Source: Thiohalocapsa sp.
Lineage (GTDB): Bacteria; Pseudomonadota; Gammaproteobacteria; Chromatiales; Chromatiaceae
DNA: 35,830 nucleotides
NCBI RefSeq assembly: GCF_022340605.1
Contig: NZ_JAJDNQ010000119.1
Coordinates: 1-35,830 of the forward strand
Reading direction: 5' to 3'
Below, piece after piece: positions 23,015 through 31,982 of this stretch; positions within the stretch are counted from its first letter, which is position 1; every line of letters begins with the position of its first letter. The translations under genes were made by a program, and so were the position numbers. The notes beneath the pieces are model-generated. The model was not told where the DNA came from. It worked only from the letters and a program-made list of their open reading frames with translations, and did no database searches.

Positions 23015-23317
23015 ATGCATCTGACCCCCCGAGAGTTCGACAAGCTATTGGTCTACATGATGGCGAACGTCGCCCAGCAACGCCGTGACAAGGGGATTAA
23101 GCTCAATCACCCCGAGGCGGTGGCGATCATTTCCGCGGCCTGTCTCGATGGGGCGCGTGCCAGTAAGACCATCGATGAAGTGGTCACCGAGGCTCGCTCG
23201 CTTCTGAGCAAGGACGACGTCATGGAGGGCGTCGCAGATCTGATTCCGTCGGTACAGATCGAGGCGGTCTTCACCGATGGGAGCCGCCTCGTCACCGTTC
23301 ACTCCCCAATTCAATAG
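23015..23317 (+). CDS. ureA: Urease subunit gamma
   Basis: This 100-residue protein is the small gamma subunit of nickel urease, which hydrolyses urea to ammonia and carbamate in the cytoplasm. Family features are the start [20 protein letters not shown], the [13 protein letters not shown] segment and a C-terminal [19 protein letters not shown] strand (here [19 protein letters not shown]). The length is exactly that of stand-alone UreA. It opens the urease operon, with ureB 20 bp downstream. The ribosome site is weak (GCGGA). Confidence 0.97.
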   Translation: MHLTPREFDKLLVYMMANVAQQRRDKGIKLNHPEAVAIISAACLDGARASKTIDEVVTEARSLLSKDDVMEGVADLIPSVQIEAVFTDGSRLVTVHSPIQ

Positions 23318-23337
23318 ATGGCTTGCAGGAGGGCTGT

Positions 23338-23799
23338 ATGGCTCAAGTGAAAGCAGGTCCAGCGGTAGCGCCGGACGTCGATCCGGCGACGGTTGCGGTG
23401 GAGATTGGTGGCTACGTCTGTGCCGCGGATCCAGTCGCCTTCCACGATGATCTCCCGGTGACCAGGCTCAAGGTCCGCAACACCGGCGACCGGCCGGTGC
23501 AGGTGGGCTCCCATTTCCACTTCTTCGAGGTCAATCGCGCCCTGGAATTCGATCGTGCGGCGGCATTCGGCCGGCACCTGCTGATCCCTGCGTCCACGGC
23601 GCTGCGCTTCGAGCCCGGTGATGAGCGCGAAGTGGAGCTGGTGCCCTATCGCGGCAGGCGCGAGACCTACGGCTTCAACAATCTGGTGGACGGCGCCACC
23701 GCAGGCGAGTTCGGCGCGCAGCAGCAGGCGCGTGCGCTGGAGCTGCTCCAATTGCGTGGTTTCTGCTCCAGCGGTGGTCAAGCATCCGGCAAGCCTTGA
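23338..23799 (+). CDS. ureB: Urease subunit beta
   Basis: This is the 153-residue beta subunit of urease. The core has [39 protein letters not shown] and an [19 protein letters not shown] end. Length is greater than the common 100-130 residues because of an N-terminal stretch and a C-terminal tail of about 30 residues after the core ([20 protein letters not shown] and on). The start at 23338 is chosen because AGGAGG (23327-23332) precedes it by five bases; an in-frame ATG at 23323 is rejected for lying ahead of that site. The gap to ureC is 117 bp, longer than the other gaps before ureF. Confidence 0.96.
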   Translation: MAQVKAGPAVAPDVDPATVAVEIGGYVCAADPVAFHDDLPVTRLKVRNTGDRPVQVGSHFHFFEVNRALEFDRAAAFGRHLLIPASTALRFEPGDEREVELVPYRGRRETYGFNNLVDGATAGEFGAQQQARALELLQLRGFCSSGGQASGKP

Positions 23800-23916
23800 G
23801 GGCCGCGTCGGCAGGTTCGGCGCGGACCCGTTGGCGAGCTTCGGCGTAGTACCGAAATGCCTTTCAAGCGCGCCCTTACCGAATCAGCGCGCCCTTATCG
23901 AGGTCAGGAGAGCGTC

Positions 23917-25638
23917 ATGGCGTCCATTTCACGCAGCGAGTACGTCGGCCTCTACGGCCCCACGACCGGTGACCGCATCCGGCTCGGTGATACCGGGCTC
24001 TTCGTGGAAGTGGAGCGAGACCTGCGCGGCCCGGCCGGCGATGAGGTGGTCTTCGGTGGTGGCAAAAGCCTGCGCGAAGGGCAGGGGATGGACAATCAGC
24101 TCACCCGTGCGGGCGGTGCGCCGGACCTGGTCATCACCAATGTCACGATCATCGATGGCGTGCTCGGTGTCGTAAAGGCCGATGTGGGCATTAAGGACGG
24201 GCGCATCTGCGGCATCGGTAAGGCTGGCAATCCGAAGGTCATGGACGGCATCACGCCGGGCCTGGAATGCGGACTCGCCACTGACGCCATCTCCGGCTCG
24301 CACCTGATCCTGACCGCCGCCGGCATCGATACCCACATCCATTTCATCTCGCCCCAGCAGGCCCATGCGGCGCTGTCCAACGGCACGACGACACTCATCG
24401 GCGGCGGCACTGGCCCGTCGGATGGCTCCAATGCCACCACGGTGACACCGGGGCCCGGCAACATCGAGAACATGCTCCGCGCCTTCGAAGGCTGGCCGAT
24501 GAACATCGGCATCCTCGCCAAGGGCCACGGCTTCGGCAAGGCCGCGCTGGTGGAGCAGGTCACCGCGGGTGCGGTGGGCTTCAAGTGCCACGAGGACTGG
24601 GGCACGACGCCGTCAGTGCTCCGCGCGGCGCTGAGCGTTGCCGACGACATGGACGTGCAGGTCTGCATGCACACGGACACGCTGAACGAGTCCGGCTTCG
24701 TCGAGGACAGCATCGCCGCCTTCGAGGGCCGCACCATCCACTCGTTCCACACCGAGGGCTCCGGTGGCGGCCATGCGCCGGACATCATCAAGGTGTCGAG
24801 CCTGCCCAATGTGCTGCCGGGTTCCACCAACCCGACCCTGCCGTACGGCATCAACTCGCAGGCCGAGCTGTACGACATGATCATGGTCTGTCACCACCTG
24901 AGCCCGGACATCCCGTCCGATGTCGCCTTCACCGAAAGCCGCATCCGCGCGGAGACCATCGCCGCGGAGAATGTGCTGCACGATCTCGGCATCATCTCGA
25001 TCTTCTCCAGCGATTCCCAAGCCATGGGCCGTATTGGTGAATGCTGGCTGCGCTGCATCCAGACGGCCGATGCGATGAAGACCCAGCGTGGGAAACTGCC
25101 CGAAGACGCACCGGGCAACGACAACTTCCGCGTGCTGCGCTACGTCTCGAAGATCACCATCAACCCGGCCATCGCGCACGGCATCTCGCACCTGCTGGGC
25201 TCGGTGGAGGTGGGCAAGGTCGCGGACCTCGTGCTCTGGGAGCCGGGCTTCTTTGGCGCCAAGCCGAAGCTCGTGCTGAAGAATGGCATGATCAGCTGGT
25301 CGCTGATGGGCGATGCGAACGCCTCGCTACCGACGCCGCAGCCGGTGCTTTACCAGCCCATGTTCGGTGCAATTGGTCAGGCGCTGACCGACAACTGCTA
25401 CACCTTCGTGTCGCGCGCGGCTTTCGACGCTGGCATTCAAAGGCGTCTGGGCTTGCGCCGGCGGGTGGCGCCGGTGGTTAACACCCGCAAGATCGGCAAG
25501 GCGAATATGGTGCGCAATGCCGCCACGCCGAACATCGAGGTGGATCCAGAGACCTTCGCCGTGACCGTGGACGGTGTGCATGCCACGGTGGAGCCACTGC
25601 GCACCGTCTCGCTGAATCAAAAGTACTTCTTCAGCTGA
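23917..25638 (+). CDS. ureC: Urease subunit alpha (catalytic)
   Basis: This 573-residue subunit carries the bi-nickel site. Visible active-site motifs are [11 protein letters not shown] (nickel-binding His pair), GFKCHEDWG with the Lys (residue 223) that is carbamylated, [16 protein letters not shown] and [15 protein letters not shown] (nickel His), MVCHHL (the catalytic flap His), and [12 protein letters not shown] with the nickel Asp. Length and motifs are complete, so the enzyme should be active. The start at 23917 follows AGGAG by six bases and gives the usual [20 protein letters not shown] start. The TGA overlaps the ureE ATG. Confidence 0.98.
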   Translation: MASISRSEYVGLYGPTTGDRIRLGDTGLFVEVERDLRGPAGDEVVFGGGKSLREGQGMDNQLTRAGGAPDLVITNVTIIDGVLGVVKADVGIKDGRICGIGKAGNPKVMDGITPGLECGLATDAISGSHLILTAAGIDTHIHFISPQQAHAALSNGTTTLIGGGTGPSDGSNATTVTPGPGNIENMLRAFEGWPMNIGILAKGHGFGKAALVEQVTAGAVGFKCHEDWGTTPSVLRAALSVADDMDVQVCMHTDTLNESGFVEDSIAAFEGRTIHSFHTEGSGGGHAPDIIKVSSLPNVLPGSTNPTLPYGINSQAELYDMIMVCHHLSPDIPSDVAFTESRIRAETIAAENVLHDLGIISIFSSDSQAMGRIGECWLRCIQTADAMKTQRGKLPEDAPGNDNFRVLRYVSKITINPAIAHGISHLLGSVEVGKVADLVLWEPGFFGAKPKLVLKNGMISWSLMGDANASLPTPQPVLYQPMFGAIGQALTDNCYTFVSRAAFDAGIQRRLGLRRRVAPVVNTRKIGKANMVRNAATPNIEVDPETFAVTVDGVHATVEPLRTVSLNQKYFFS

Positions 25639-26231
25639 TGGTCACGGCCATGTTGCTCATCGAACAGGTGCTCGGCAATGCGGCCGAGCCTGACTGGTCC
25701 GAGCGCCTCACGGGCGCGCGGCTGGATGTGCTGGAGCTGGACCATTGGGAGGCACAGAAGAGCCGCCTGCGCAAGCACACCGCGGGCGGTACCGAGCTGG
25801 CCATTTCCCTGCCGCGGGGCACGTTCCTGCACAACGGCGATATCCTGCTGTGGGATGCGCAGGTGTCGGCGGCGCCCGCTGCGGTGATCGTGCGCGTTCG
25901 CCTGCGCGACGTGATGGTGGTGCATCTGGACGAGGTCGCACAGGGTTCGATCGAGCTCGCGCTGCGGACCTGCGTGGAGCTGGGTCATGCGCTCGGCAAT
26001 CAGCATTGGCCGGCGTTGGTCAAGGGCGATCGGGTCTTTGTGCCGCTCACCGTCGATCGCAAGGTCATGGCGTCGGTGATGCAGACTCACGGCTTCGAGG
26101 GCATACGCTGGGAGTTCCTGCCCGGCGCCGATGTTGTGCCATATCTGGCCCCGCACGAGTCGCGGCGCTTGTTCGGAGGCGCGGAGGGGCCGGTGCACCG
26201 GCATCCGCATGCCCATGGGGATGCGTCGTGA
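25638..26231 (+). CDS. ureE: Urease accessory protein UreE (nickel chaperone)
   Basis: This 197-residue nickel-binding metallochaperone delivers nickel to the UreDFG-apo-urease complex. The N-terminal peptide-binding half includes LDVLELDHWEAQKSRLRKHT and LAISLPRGTFLHNGDIL. The C-terminal metal-binding half includes LGHALGNQHWPALVKG and the family-typical VMASVMQTHGF with the nickel His. The tail is modest in His (HRHPHAHGD), unlike the long His-rich tails of some UreE proteins. The start overlaps the ureC stop (TGATG); an ATG at 25650 is an alternative. The stop overlaps the ureF GTG. Confidence 0.93.
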   Translation: MVTAMLLIEQVLGNAAEPDWSERLTGARLDVLELDHWEAQKSRLRKHTAGGTELAISLPRGTFLHNGDILLWDAQVSAAPAAVIVRVRLRDVMVVHLDEVAQGSIELALRTCVELGHALGNQHWPALVKGDRVFVPLTVDRKVMASVMQTHGFEGIRWEFLPGADVVPYLAPHESRRLFGGAEGPVHRHPHAHGDAS

Positions 26232-26974
26232 GCGCCGCCTTCGGGTCTGCCAGTCACTGGGCCGCCGGCGGCGAGGGCGTGCCGGCGCAGCCTGGCTTGT
26301 CGCTGATCCGCGCGTTGCAGTTCGGCGACTCGCTGCTGCCCGTTGGCGGCTTCGCGTTCTCGGCCGGACTGGAGTCGGCGATTCAGACCGGCGTGGTGAG
26401 CGACGTTCACACGTTGGAGGAATTCACCCGCACCGCGTTGCAGGAGGCGGCGCTCGGCGACGGCATTGGCCTGATCTGGGCGCATCGGGCCGCCTCCGCC
26501 GGTGATTTGGCATGGCTCGCGCGGGTGGACGAGGCGGTCCATGCCCGCAAGCTGGCAAGCGAAGCCCGGACCATGTCCTTGCGCATGGGCCGCAAGCTCA
26601 CGGAGCTGGGGGCCGCGGTGATCGATGCGCCACTGCTCATCGCGTGGCGCGAGCGCGTCGCGGCGGGCACCGCCTTCAGCTGCTACCCCGTGGCGCTCGG
26701 CAGCGTCTTCGCGGCGCAAGGCCTGCCCGCGCGAGACGCCTTCGCGGTGCACCAGTACGGCGTCGCGGCGATGCTTCTCGGTGCCGCGCTGCGGCTGATG
26801 CGCATCGACCACATCGCGACCCAGCGACTGCTGTACCGACTCAATAGCGACGTGGACGCGGCCTACACCCATGCCGCGGACGCGCGGCTAGAGGACATGG
26901 CCGGCTTCGCACCCCTCACCGAGGTGCTGGCGGCGGTCCATGTGAAGGCTTCCGTGCGGCTCTTCATGAGCTAG
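26228..26974 (+). CDS. ureF: Urease accessory protein UreF
   Basis: This 248-residue accessory protein bridges UreD and the UreG GTPase during urease activation. Family motifs are LQFGDSLLPVGGFAFSAGLE near the N-terminus, GRKLTELG and a SCYPVALG segment in the middle. A final VKASVRLFMS ends the protein. It starts at GTG 26228, which overlaps the ureE stop as GTGA. The first 25 or so residues before the conserved core are Gly/Ala-rich. The stop TAG (26972-26974) coincides with the beginning of a structured repeat, so the following 178 bp to ureG are not the tight overlap seen elsewhere in the operon. Confidence 0.93.
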   Translation: MSAAFGSASHWAAGGEGVPAQPGLSLIRALQFGDSLLPVGGFAFSAGLESAIQTGVVSDVHTLEEFTRTALQEAALGDGIGLIWAHRAASAGDLAWLARVDEAVHARKLASEARTMSLRMGRKLTELGAAVIDAPLLIAWRERVAAGTAFSCYPVALGSVFAAQGLPARDAFAVHQYGVAAMLLGAALRLMRIDHIATQRLLYRLNSDVDAAYTHAADARLEDMAGFAPLTEVLAAVHVKASVRLFMS

Positions 26975-27127
26975 GGAAACGCCGATTTTTGCGTTTTCCC
27001 TCCGGGCCATGGATGCCCCGGCATGTTCAAAGGCGTTGAGCCTCTGAACATGAAGTAAAGCGAAAACCACGCTTTTCGCTTTGCGTGCTGAAAATGGGCA
27101 GCAAGTCCATTATCAGCGTCTCTTTGG
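26973..27127 (+). repeat. Structured interspersed repeat, copy C, inside the urease operon
   Basis: Begins AGGGAAACGCCGA inside the ureF stop codon and ends near TCTCTTTGG, aligned with copy A in the same orientation. Hairpin 1 (27022-27052) pairs CATGTTCA with TGAACATG and AGGC with GCCT. Hairpin 2 (27057-27082) is a perfect AAAGCGAAAA-ccacgc-TTTTCGCTTT. Both hairpins occupy the same places as in copies A and B but use different bases on both arms. It would be transcribed between ureF and ureG and could set relative expression or mRNA stability. Confidence 0.78.
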
Positions 27128-27152
27128 AACTGATCGAAGCGGAAGGCAGGTC

Positions 27153-27797
27153 ATGAGCAAGAAGATCACCCGCGTCGGCATCGGCGGCCCGGTGGGCTCC
27201 GGCAAGACCGCGATCATCGAGGCCATCACGCCGCCGCTGCTGGCGCTCGATATCCGGGTGCTCATCGTGACCAACGATGTCGTCACCACCGAGGACGCCA
27301 AGCACGTGCAGCGCACGCTGAAGGGCGTGATGGCCGAGGAGCGCATCCTGGGCGTGGAGACGGGTGCCTGCCCGCATACGGCTGTACGCGAGGACCCGAG
27401 CATGAACCTCGCCGCCGTGGAGGATATGGAGGCGCGCTTCCCGGAGGCCGACCTGGTGCTCATCGAAAGCGGCGGCGACAACCTGACGCTTACCTTCTCG
27501 CCCGCGCTGGTGGACTTCTTCGTCTATGTCATTGACGTTGGCGCCGGCGACAAGATCCCGCGCAAGAATGGCCCCGGCATCACCCAGTCCGACATTCTGG
27601 TGATCAACAAGACGGACCTCGCCCCCTACGTCGGCGCGGATTTGGACGTGATGGCACGGGACTCCGGACTCATGCGCGGCGAGAAGCCGTTCCTCTTCAC
27701 CAATTGCAGGACAGGCGCGGGCATCCCTGAGCTGGTGGAACAGATCCGGCGCGACTTCCTGTTCGATCTCGCGCTGCCTGAGCGGCGCTCGGTGTGA
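27153..27797 (+). CDS. ureG: Urease accessory GTPase UreG
   Basis: This 214-residue SIMIBI-class GTPase powers nickel insertion into urease. The P-loop [10 protein letters not shown] begins at residue 10. The switch region contains [14 protein letters not shown], and the metal-binding [15 protein letters not shown] motif gives the Cys-Pro-His invariant motif that binds nickel between two monomers. [15 protein letters not shown] and the [10 protein letters not shown] guanine-specificity motif are intact. The start at 27153 follows a GGAAGGCAGG ribosome site. The stop overlaps the ureD start as TGATG. Confidence 0.97.
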   Translation: MSKKITRVGIGGPVGSGKTAIIEAITPPLLALDIRVLIVTNDVVTTEDAKHVQRTLKGVMAEERILGVETGACPHTAVREDPSMNLAAVEDMEARFPEADLVLIESGGDNLTLTFSPALVDFFVYVIDVGAGDKIPRKNGPGITQSDILVINKTDLAPYVGADLDVMARDSGLMRGEKPFLFTNCRTGAGIPELVEQIRRDFLFDLALPERRSV

Positions 27798-28774
27798 TGG
27801 CCGCTGCCAACGGCCAAGGCACCCCGTCGCGGCCGTTGGGGGGCGCCGCCGTGGTTGGCGCCCGCACCGGGTCCGTCTTCGCGGAACCGGCGGCATTCCG
27901 CGACGAGCCGGCGCAGATGCGCAGCGGTGCGGTCGGCAAGAACGGCTTCCTGCGGCTCGGCTTCGAGCGTCGCGGAGCGTGCACCGTCCTCGCCGAGCTG
28001 GATCGCCGCATACCCTGCCTCGTGCAACGGGCCTTGTACCCCGAGGCCGCGCTGCCGGATTTCGCCTGGGTGTTCATGATCACCACTACCGGCTGCGTAC
28101 TGCAAGGCGACCGGCTCACGCTGAAATTGCAGCTTGGCCCGGGAGCGCGCGCGCACGTCACCACCCAGGCGGCGACCAAGATCCACAGCATGGACGCAAA
28201 TTACGCCGCGCAGACCCAAGCCATCAGGCTGGAGGATGGCGCCTACCTGGAATTCCTGCCCGAGCCGCTGATCCCCCATCGCGGCGCGCGCTTCTTAAGT
28301 GAAACCACGATTGAGCTGTCCGAGACCGCAACGCTACTCTACGGTGAGATCCTGCTGCCGGGGCGCAAGCACCATCGCCCGGACGAGTGCTTCGGCGCGG
28401 CTCTGCTGCAACTTGCTATGACGGCGACGCGCCCCGACGGCCGGTTGCTCTTCACCGAGCGGCTCCTGCTGGAGCCGGCACGGCGGTCGCTGCGCCAGAC
28501 GGGCGTCATGGGGGACTTCGACGTGCTCGGCAACGCCGTGGTGCTGACGCCGCCCGATGTCGCCGAGCGCATCGAGGCCCGCACCGAGGCCGCGGTCGAT
28601 CTCGCCGATGGTGTCGCCTGCGGCGCCTGCCGGCTGCCCAACGACGCCGGGCTGATCTTCAAGGTGCTGGGCCGAGAGGCGGCGCAGGTGAGAGCCGCCA
28701 TGCGCCGCTTCTGGGCCATTGTGCGGGCGGAGGCGACCGGTGCGCCGCTGTCTGCGCCCTTCTTCTGGCGGTGA
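27797..28774 (+). CDS. ureD: Urease accessory protein UreD (UreH)
   Basis: This 325-residue chaperone binds apo-urease and passes nickel from UreE/UreG. Motifs recognised are AVGKNGFLRLGFERRG, PCLVQRALYPEA, ITTTGCVLQGDRLTLKL and the characteristic QAATKIHSMDANYAAQ, followed by YLEFLPEPLIPHRGARF. The C-terminal half has GEILLPGRKHH and GACRLPNDAGLIFKVLG. The first 45 residues are low-complexity and not conserved. The ATG at 27797 overlaps the ureG stop; a GTG one codon earlier is possible. UreD coming last, after ureG, is less common than ureD first. Confidence 0.94.
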   Translation: MAAANGQGTPSRPLGGAAVVGARTGSVFAEPAAFRDEPAQMRSGAVGKNGFLRLGFERRGACTVLAELDRRIPCLVQRALYPEAALPDFAWVFMITTTGCVLQGDRLTLKLQLGPGARAHVTTQAATKIHSMDANYAAQTQAIRLEDGAYLEFLPEPLIPHRGARFLSETTIELSETATLLYGEILLPGRKHHRPDECFGAALLQLAMTATRPDGRLLFTERLLLEPARRSLRQTGVMGDFDVLGNAVVLTPPDVAERIEARTEAAVDLADGVACGACRLPNDAGLIFKVLGREAAQVRAAMRRFWAIVRAEATGAPLSAPFFWR

Positions 28775-28843
28775 AAGTCAGCGATTCGGGCATGACGGGT
28801 TGGTCAGTAACGATGTCATGGCTGCACAAGCGGAGGACACGGC

Positions 28844-29842
28844 ATGACGACGACGGGCGCATCGATGCCTTGGCGGCGGGCCTGCGAGGGCTCCGCGCTG
28901 TTGCGCTTCCTGGACTGGAACCTGCGCGGCATCGGGCAGGTGCTGTTCCAGGACAACGCGTTGTCGGGGCTTTTGTTCCTGGTCGCGATTGGCTGGGGTG
29001 CGGTTGCGCTGGGGGTACCGGAAGTCGCTGTGGGCGGGCTGCTCGCGGTGCTGGTAGCGACCCTGACGGCCCGCTGGCTGCGGGTGGACGCGGCCGGGCT
29101 CGCCGCCGGGCTCTATGGCTACAACGCCTTCCTGCTCGGCATCGCGCTGCCGACCTTTCTCGCCGCGTCGCCGCTGCTGTGGGTGTTCGTCGTGCTCGGT
29201 GCGTTGGTGAGCGTGATTGCGACGCGCGCGCTCGCCGAGGCGCTGAAGCCGCTTGGCATTCCCGTGCTGACGGCACCCTTCGTGCTGGTCACGCTGATGC
29301 TGTTGCTCGCGTCCAACGCCTTTAGCGGCGTCGATGCAGCGGCACTGCCCGACGTCGGGTTCATGGCGCCGATCCCACCGGAGGCCGCGGACCCGTTGCG
29401 ACCCCTCGCGTTCCTCGAGGGCGTCGCACACAGCCTCTCCCAGGTGTTCGTGAAGGGCTATGTGCCGTCTGGCTTGTTGATCCTGGCCGGACTGGCAGTG
29501 GGCTCGCGGCGAGCGGCGGGCCTTGCGCTCGCGGGCGCGCTGATCGCGCTCTTGGTGGCGCACCTGATGGGGGCCGAGAGCCAGTTGGTGACGGCCGGGC
29601 TGGTGGGCTTCAATCCGCTGTTGACGGCGGTCGCCCTGGGCGCCGTGTTCCAGCGCCCCGGCGTGCGCACCGCCATTTATGCGCTGCTGGCCACCGTGCT
29701 TACGGTGCTGGCACAGGGGGCGATGGTGGCCCTTATTACGCCCTTTGGCGTGCCGACGCTGACTGCGTCCTTCGTGCTGGTCACCTGGCTCTTCCTGCTT
29801 GCGAGGCTCGATTCATCGACACGCTCGGGACCTGCGTCATGA
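28844..29842 (+). CDS. UT-family urea transporter
   Basis: This 332-residue membrane protein belongs to the UT/Yut urea channel family (PF03253). The N-terminal and C-terminal halves are internal repeats: GLYGYNAFLLGIALPTFL in the first half corresponds to AGLVGFNPLLTAVALGAVFQ in the second. LGIPVLTAPFVLVTLMLLLA likewise corresponds to FGVPTLTASFVLVTWLFLLA. These are the pore-lining stretches of bacterial urea channels. It should supply urea to the adjacent urease. GGAGG (28832-28836) precedes the ATG. A 69-bp gap separates it from ureD, so co-transcription is likely. Confidence 0.93.
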   Translation: MTTTGASMPWRRACEGSALLRFLDWNLRGIGQVLFQDNALSGLLFLVAIGWGAVALGVPEVAVGGLLAVLVATLTARWLRVDAAGLAAGLYGYNAFLLGIALPTFLAASPLLWVFVVLGALVSVIATRALAEALKPLGIPVLTAPFVLVTLMLLLASNAFSGVDAAALPDVGFMAPIPPEAADPLRPLAFLEGVAHSLSQVFVKGYVPSGLLILAGLAVGSRRAAGLALAGALIALLVAHLMGAESQLVTAGLVGFNPLLTAVALGAVFQRPGVRTAIYALLATVLTVLAQGAMVALITPFGVPTLTASFVLVTWLFLLARLDSSTRSGPAS

Positions 29843-29936
29843 GCAAGCGATCCCGGTTGGTCGATCGGGCTCGGCAATCGCACACGCGAAGCACATTTGC
29901 TCTCGATATCCCGCCTGTATCACCACTGGCATTTGC

Positions 29937-29958
29937 TACCACAATGGACGTGGTGGTA
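29937..29958. other. Hairpin upstream of the DUF3611 gene
   Basis: TACCAC (29937-29942) pairs with GTGGTA (29953-29958) around a 10-base loop, 50 bp before the DUF3611 start. It could be a terminator remnant or an operator; the sequence does not decide. Confidence 0.25.
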
Positions 29959-30007
29959 TTCGCGGGCCTTTGTGTACCCTCTCACCTTCGAAATCGGAGC
30001 GTTGTAT

Positions 30008-30601
30008 ATGCCTGTCGCACCCTGGCCCCCGAAAAATCCCGAGCAACTCGGGGCGACGTTTGCCAAGCTCGGCTGGATCGGCTTCTTCATCCAACTGCTG
30101 TTGCTGGCCGTACCGCTGGTGCTGGCGGTGTACATGATCTTCGGCTTCTCGCCGGTGTCCGCCGCACGTAAGGGCATCGACCTCAGCAACTATCTCTCCT
30201 ACGGCAGCCTGATCGTCACCATCTTCACGGCGTTCTGGTTCTTCCGTTATCCGCGGCTTGGTCACCGTATCGCTGCCGGTGATCCGGGTCTCAGCGGTGG
30301 CGGAGTCATCAAGACCGTCTGGATCGGCATCTGGGCCAGTGGGATTGGCATCGTATTCTCGATGCTGATACTGATCGGCACGGCCAGCCGCCTGCTGTTC
30401 GTGATGCTGGCCAACCCGCAGACCGGGCTCATGGTCTCCCCGCAAATCGGCGGCAACCCTAACCAGTCCATCTCCGCGCTGGACGGCATCAGCCTGCTGA
30501 CGCTGCTCATCCTGTTGACGGCCGAGCTTGTGGTCCTTGGGCTTTCGATGTGGTTGTTGTACCGCACGGCGACGCCGGAGACCAAGGCGGCCAGGGGATG
30601 A
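30008..30601 (+). CDS. DUF3611-family membrane protein
   Basis: This 197-residue protein has four or so hydrophobic helices (near residues 23-47, 65-84, 100-127 and 160-185). The first part, LGATFAKLGWIGFFIQLLLL, and RKGIDLSNYLSYGSLIVTIF are what I recall from DUF3611 proteins of cyanobacteria and purple bacteria. The function is unknown; some relatives resemble Tic21-like chloroplast membrane proteins. The start at 30008 is chosen because the conserved region begins there and GGAG (29995-29998) lies upstream; the frame is open 111 bp earlier but that part is Trp/His-rich and unlikely. Spacing of 147 bp to the Mrp operon suggests a separate unit. Confidence 0.75.
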   Translation: MPVAPWPPKNPEQLGATFAKLGWIGFFIQLLLLAVPLVLAVYMIFGFSPVSAARKGIDLSNYLSYGSLIVTIFTAFWFFRYPRLGHRIAAGDPGLSGGGVIKTVWIGIWASGIGIVFSMLILIGTASRLLFVMLANPQTGLMVSPQIGGNPNQSISALDGISLLTLLILLTAELVVLGLSMWLLYRTATPETKAARG

Positions 30602-30748
30602 ATCGGTACGGCCGACCTAGGCGCTCGTCGGCGCGTTAGAGATCCGCCCGCGGAACCTGCGCAGCGCCTGGCGCGGCGGTTGCGGAGCAACTCCAAACTG
30701 CCGCGGGCGTGGTCGCCATTGCCCGCGGCAAGTAGCAGCCTGAGCACC

Positions 30749-31294
30749 ATGACGATAAGTCGATCCGTCGCGTTCATAATTCGGTCTCTGCTCCTGTTCG
30801 GCTTCTGGCTGCTGTTGCTGGAGCCGGACGCTTTTTCGCTTGCGGCAATCGGCCTCGACTGGGCGGTCGGCGCAGTCACCGCCGGGGGTGCGGCGCTGCT
30901 CAGCCTGCGGCTGCTGCCGCCGGGCTCGGGCGCGCCACGACCCTGGCCGTTGCTGCGGTTCGTGCTGCGCTTTCTGAAGCAGTCCCTGCTCGGCGGGCTC
31001 GACGTGGCGCGCCGGGCGCTGGATCCGCGTCTGCCATTGGCGCTCGGCTTCGTTCATCAGCACACGGTGTTGCCCCCCGGCACGGGCAGGGCGCTGTTTG
31101 GCGCATTGACCAGCCAGACGCCCGGTACCCTGGCAGTCGACGCGGGGCGACCGGGCGAAGTGCTGTACCACTGCCTCGACGTGCGTCAGGACGTCGCGGG
31201 TAGTTTGGCCGCGGACGAGGCGCTGTTTGTGCAGGCCCTGTTCCCACAACTGGGGGCGGCCGGCGCCGCCGGGCGCGTGGAGGACCGTTCATGA
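30749..31294 (+). CDS. mrpE: Mrp-type cation/proton antiporter subunit E
   Basis: This 181-residue subunit of the multisubunit Na+(K+)/H+ antiporter (Mrp/Mnh/Pha) has two N-terminal membrane helices (about 6-28 and 34-56). A soluble tail with family-like FVLRFLKQSLLGGLDVARRA and PGTLAVDA segments follows. It is the first gene of a six-gene operon and its stop overlaps the mrpF start as ATGA. The ATG at 30749 has no strong ribosome site; upstream in-frame sequence (from 30680) is not conserved-looking. Confidence 0.88.
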   Translation: MTISRSVAFIIRSLLLFGFWLLLLEPDAFSLAAIGLDWAVGAVTAGGAALLSLRLLPPGSGAPRPWPLLRFVLRFLKQSLLGGLDVARRALDPRLPLALGFVHQHTVLPPGTGRALFGALTSQTPGTLAVDAGRPGEVLYHCLDVRQDVAGSLAADEALFVQALFPQLGAAGAAGRVEDRS

Positions 31295-31620
31295 CAGGCT
31301 TCCTCTTGATCGCGGGTGTCTTCATTCTGCTCACGGTTTTGCTCGGGTTGGTGCGGGTTCTGCGGGGCCCGGGCGATGCGGAGCGCCTGATGGCGGTACA
31401 ACTGCTCGGCACCGGCGGCGTTGCGGCGCTACTGCTCCTGGGCAGCGCCATCGATCTGACGGCCACGACGGACTTGGCCCTGTTGCTGGCACTGCTCGCG
31501 GCCTTTGCCGCGATCGCCTTCGTCGCCGGGTTGGGCGCCAATCCAGGCGCCTTCACAGCCGCTCGTCCGGTGTCGGCGCCCAGCTCGCATTCCAACGGCG
31601 ATTCGCCGGCGGGTGACTGA
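31291..31620 (+). CDS. mrpF: Mrp-type antiporter subunit F
   Basis: This 109-residue protein has three membrane helices. The motif VLRGPGDAERLMAVQLLGT after the first helix is typical of MrpF/PhaF, and the last helix is LALLLALLAAFAAIAFVAGL. A polar tail of about 20 residues is not conserved. ATGA overlaps join it to mrpE upstream and its TGA touches the mrpG ATG (TGATG) downstream. Confidence 0.9.
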   Translation: MTGFLLIAGVFILLTVLLGLVRVLRGPGDAERLMAVQLLGTGGVAALLLLGSAIDLTATTDLALLLALLAAFAAIAFVAGLGANPGAFTAARPVSAPSSHSNGDSPAGD

Positions 31621-31982
31621 TGTCTTTGGCAGACGCTTTCACCGCGGTCTTCGTCTCGCTCGGCGCCTTCTTCTTCTTTGCGGGCTGGGTGGGGCTGGTG
31701 CGGTTTCCCGACGCGCTGAGCCGGCTGCATGCCCTGAGCAAGGCGGATAACCTCGGGCTGGGGCTGGTCGTGATCGGTCTCCTGCCGCAAGCGAGCTGGC
31801 CCTTCGGCACCCTCAAGCTCATCGCGCTCTGGCTGGTGGCGGTCCTGGTCGGCGGCGCCTCCGCGCAGCTGCTGGCGGGCGCCATTCATGCGCAGGCTGC
31901 CGAGACGAGCACCGGTGGCGAGCCGGGGAGGGGTACCGAGGCCGCGCCCGGCGCCAACGGCAATGACAAGGCGACAAGCTGA
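31620..31982 (+). CDS. mrpG: Mrp-type antiporter subunit G
   Basis: This 120-residue protein has three membrane helices. VGLVRFPDALSRLHALSKAD is the MrpG/PhaG signature, with the Arg-Phe-Pro-Asp and Arg-Leu-His-Ala motifs. A tail of about 30 polar residues (STGGEPGRGTEAAPG) follows the last helix. It overlaps the next gene by a shared TGATG. Confidence 0.92.
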   Translation: MSLADAFTAVFVSLGAFFFFAGWVGLVRFPDALSRLHALSKADNLGLGLVVIGLLPQASWPFGTLKLIALWLVAVLVGGASAQLLAGAIHAQAAETSTGGEPGRGTEAAPGANGNDKATS

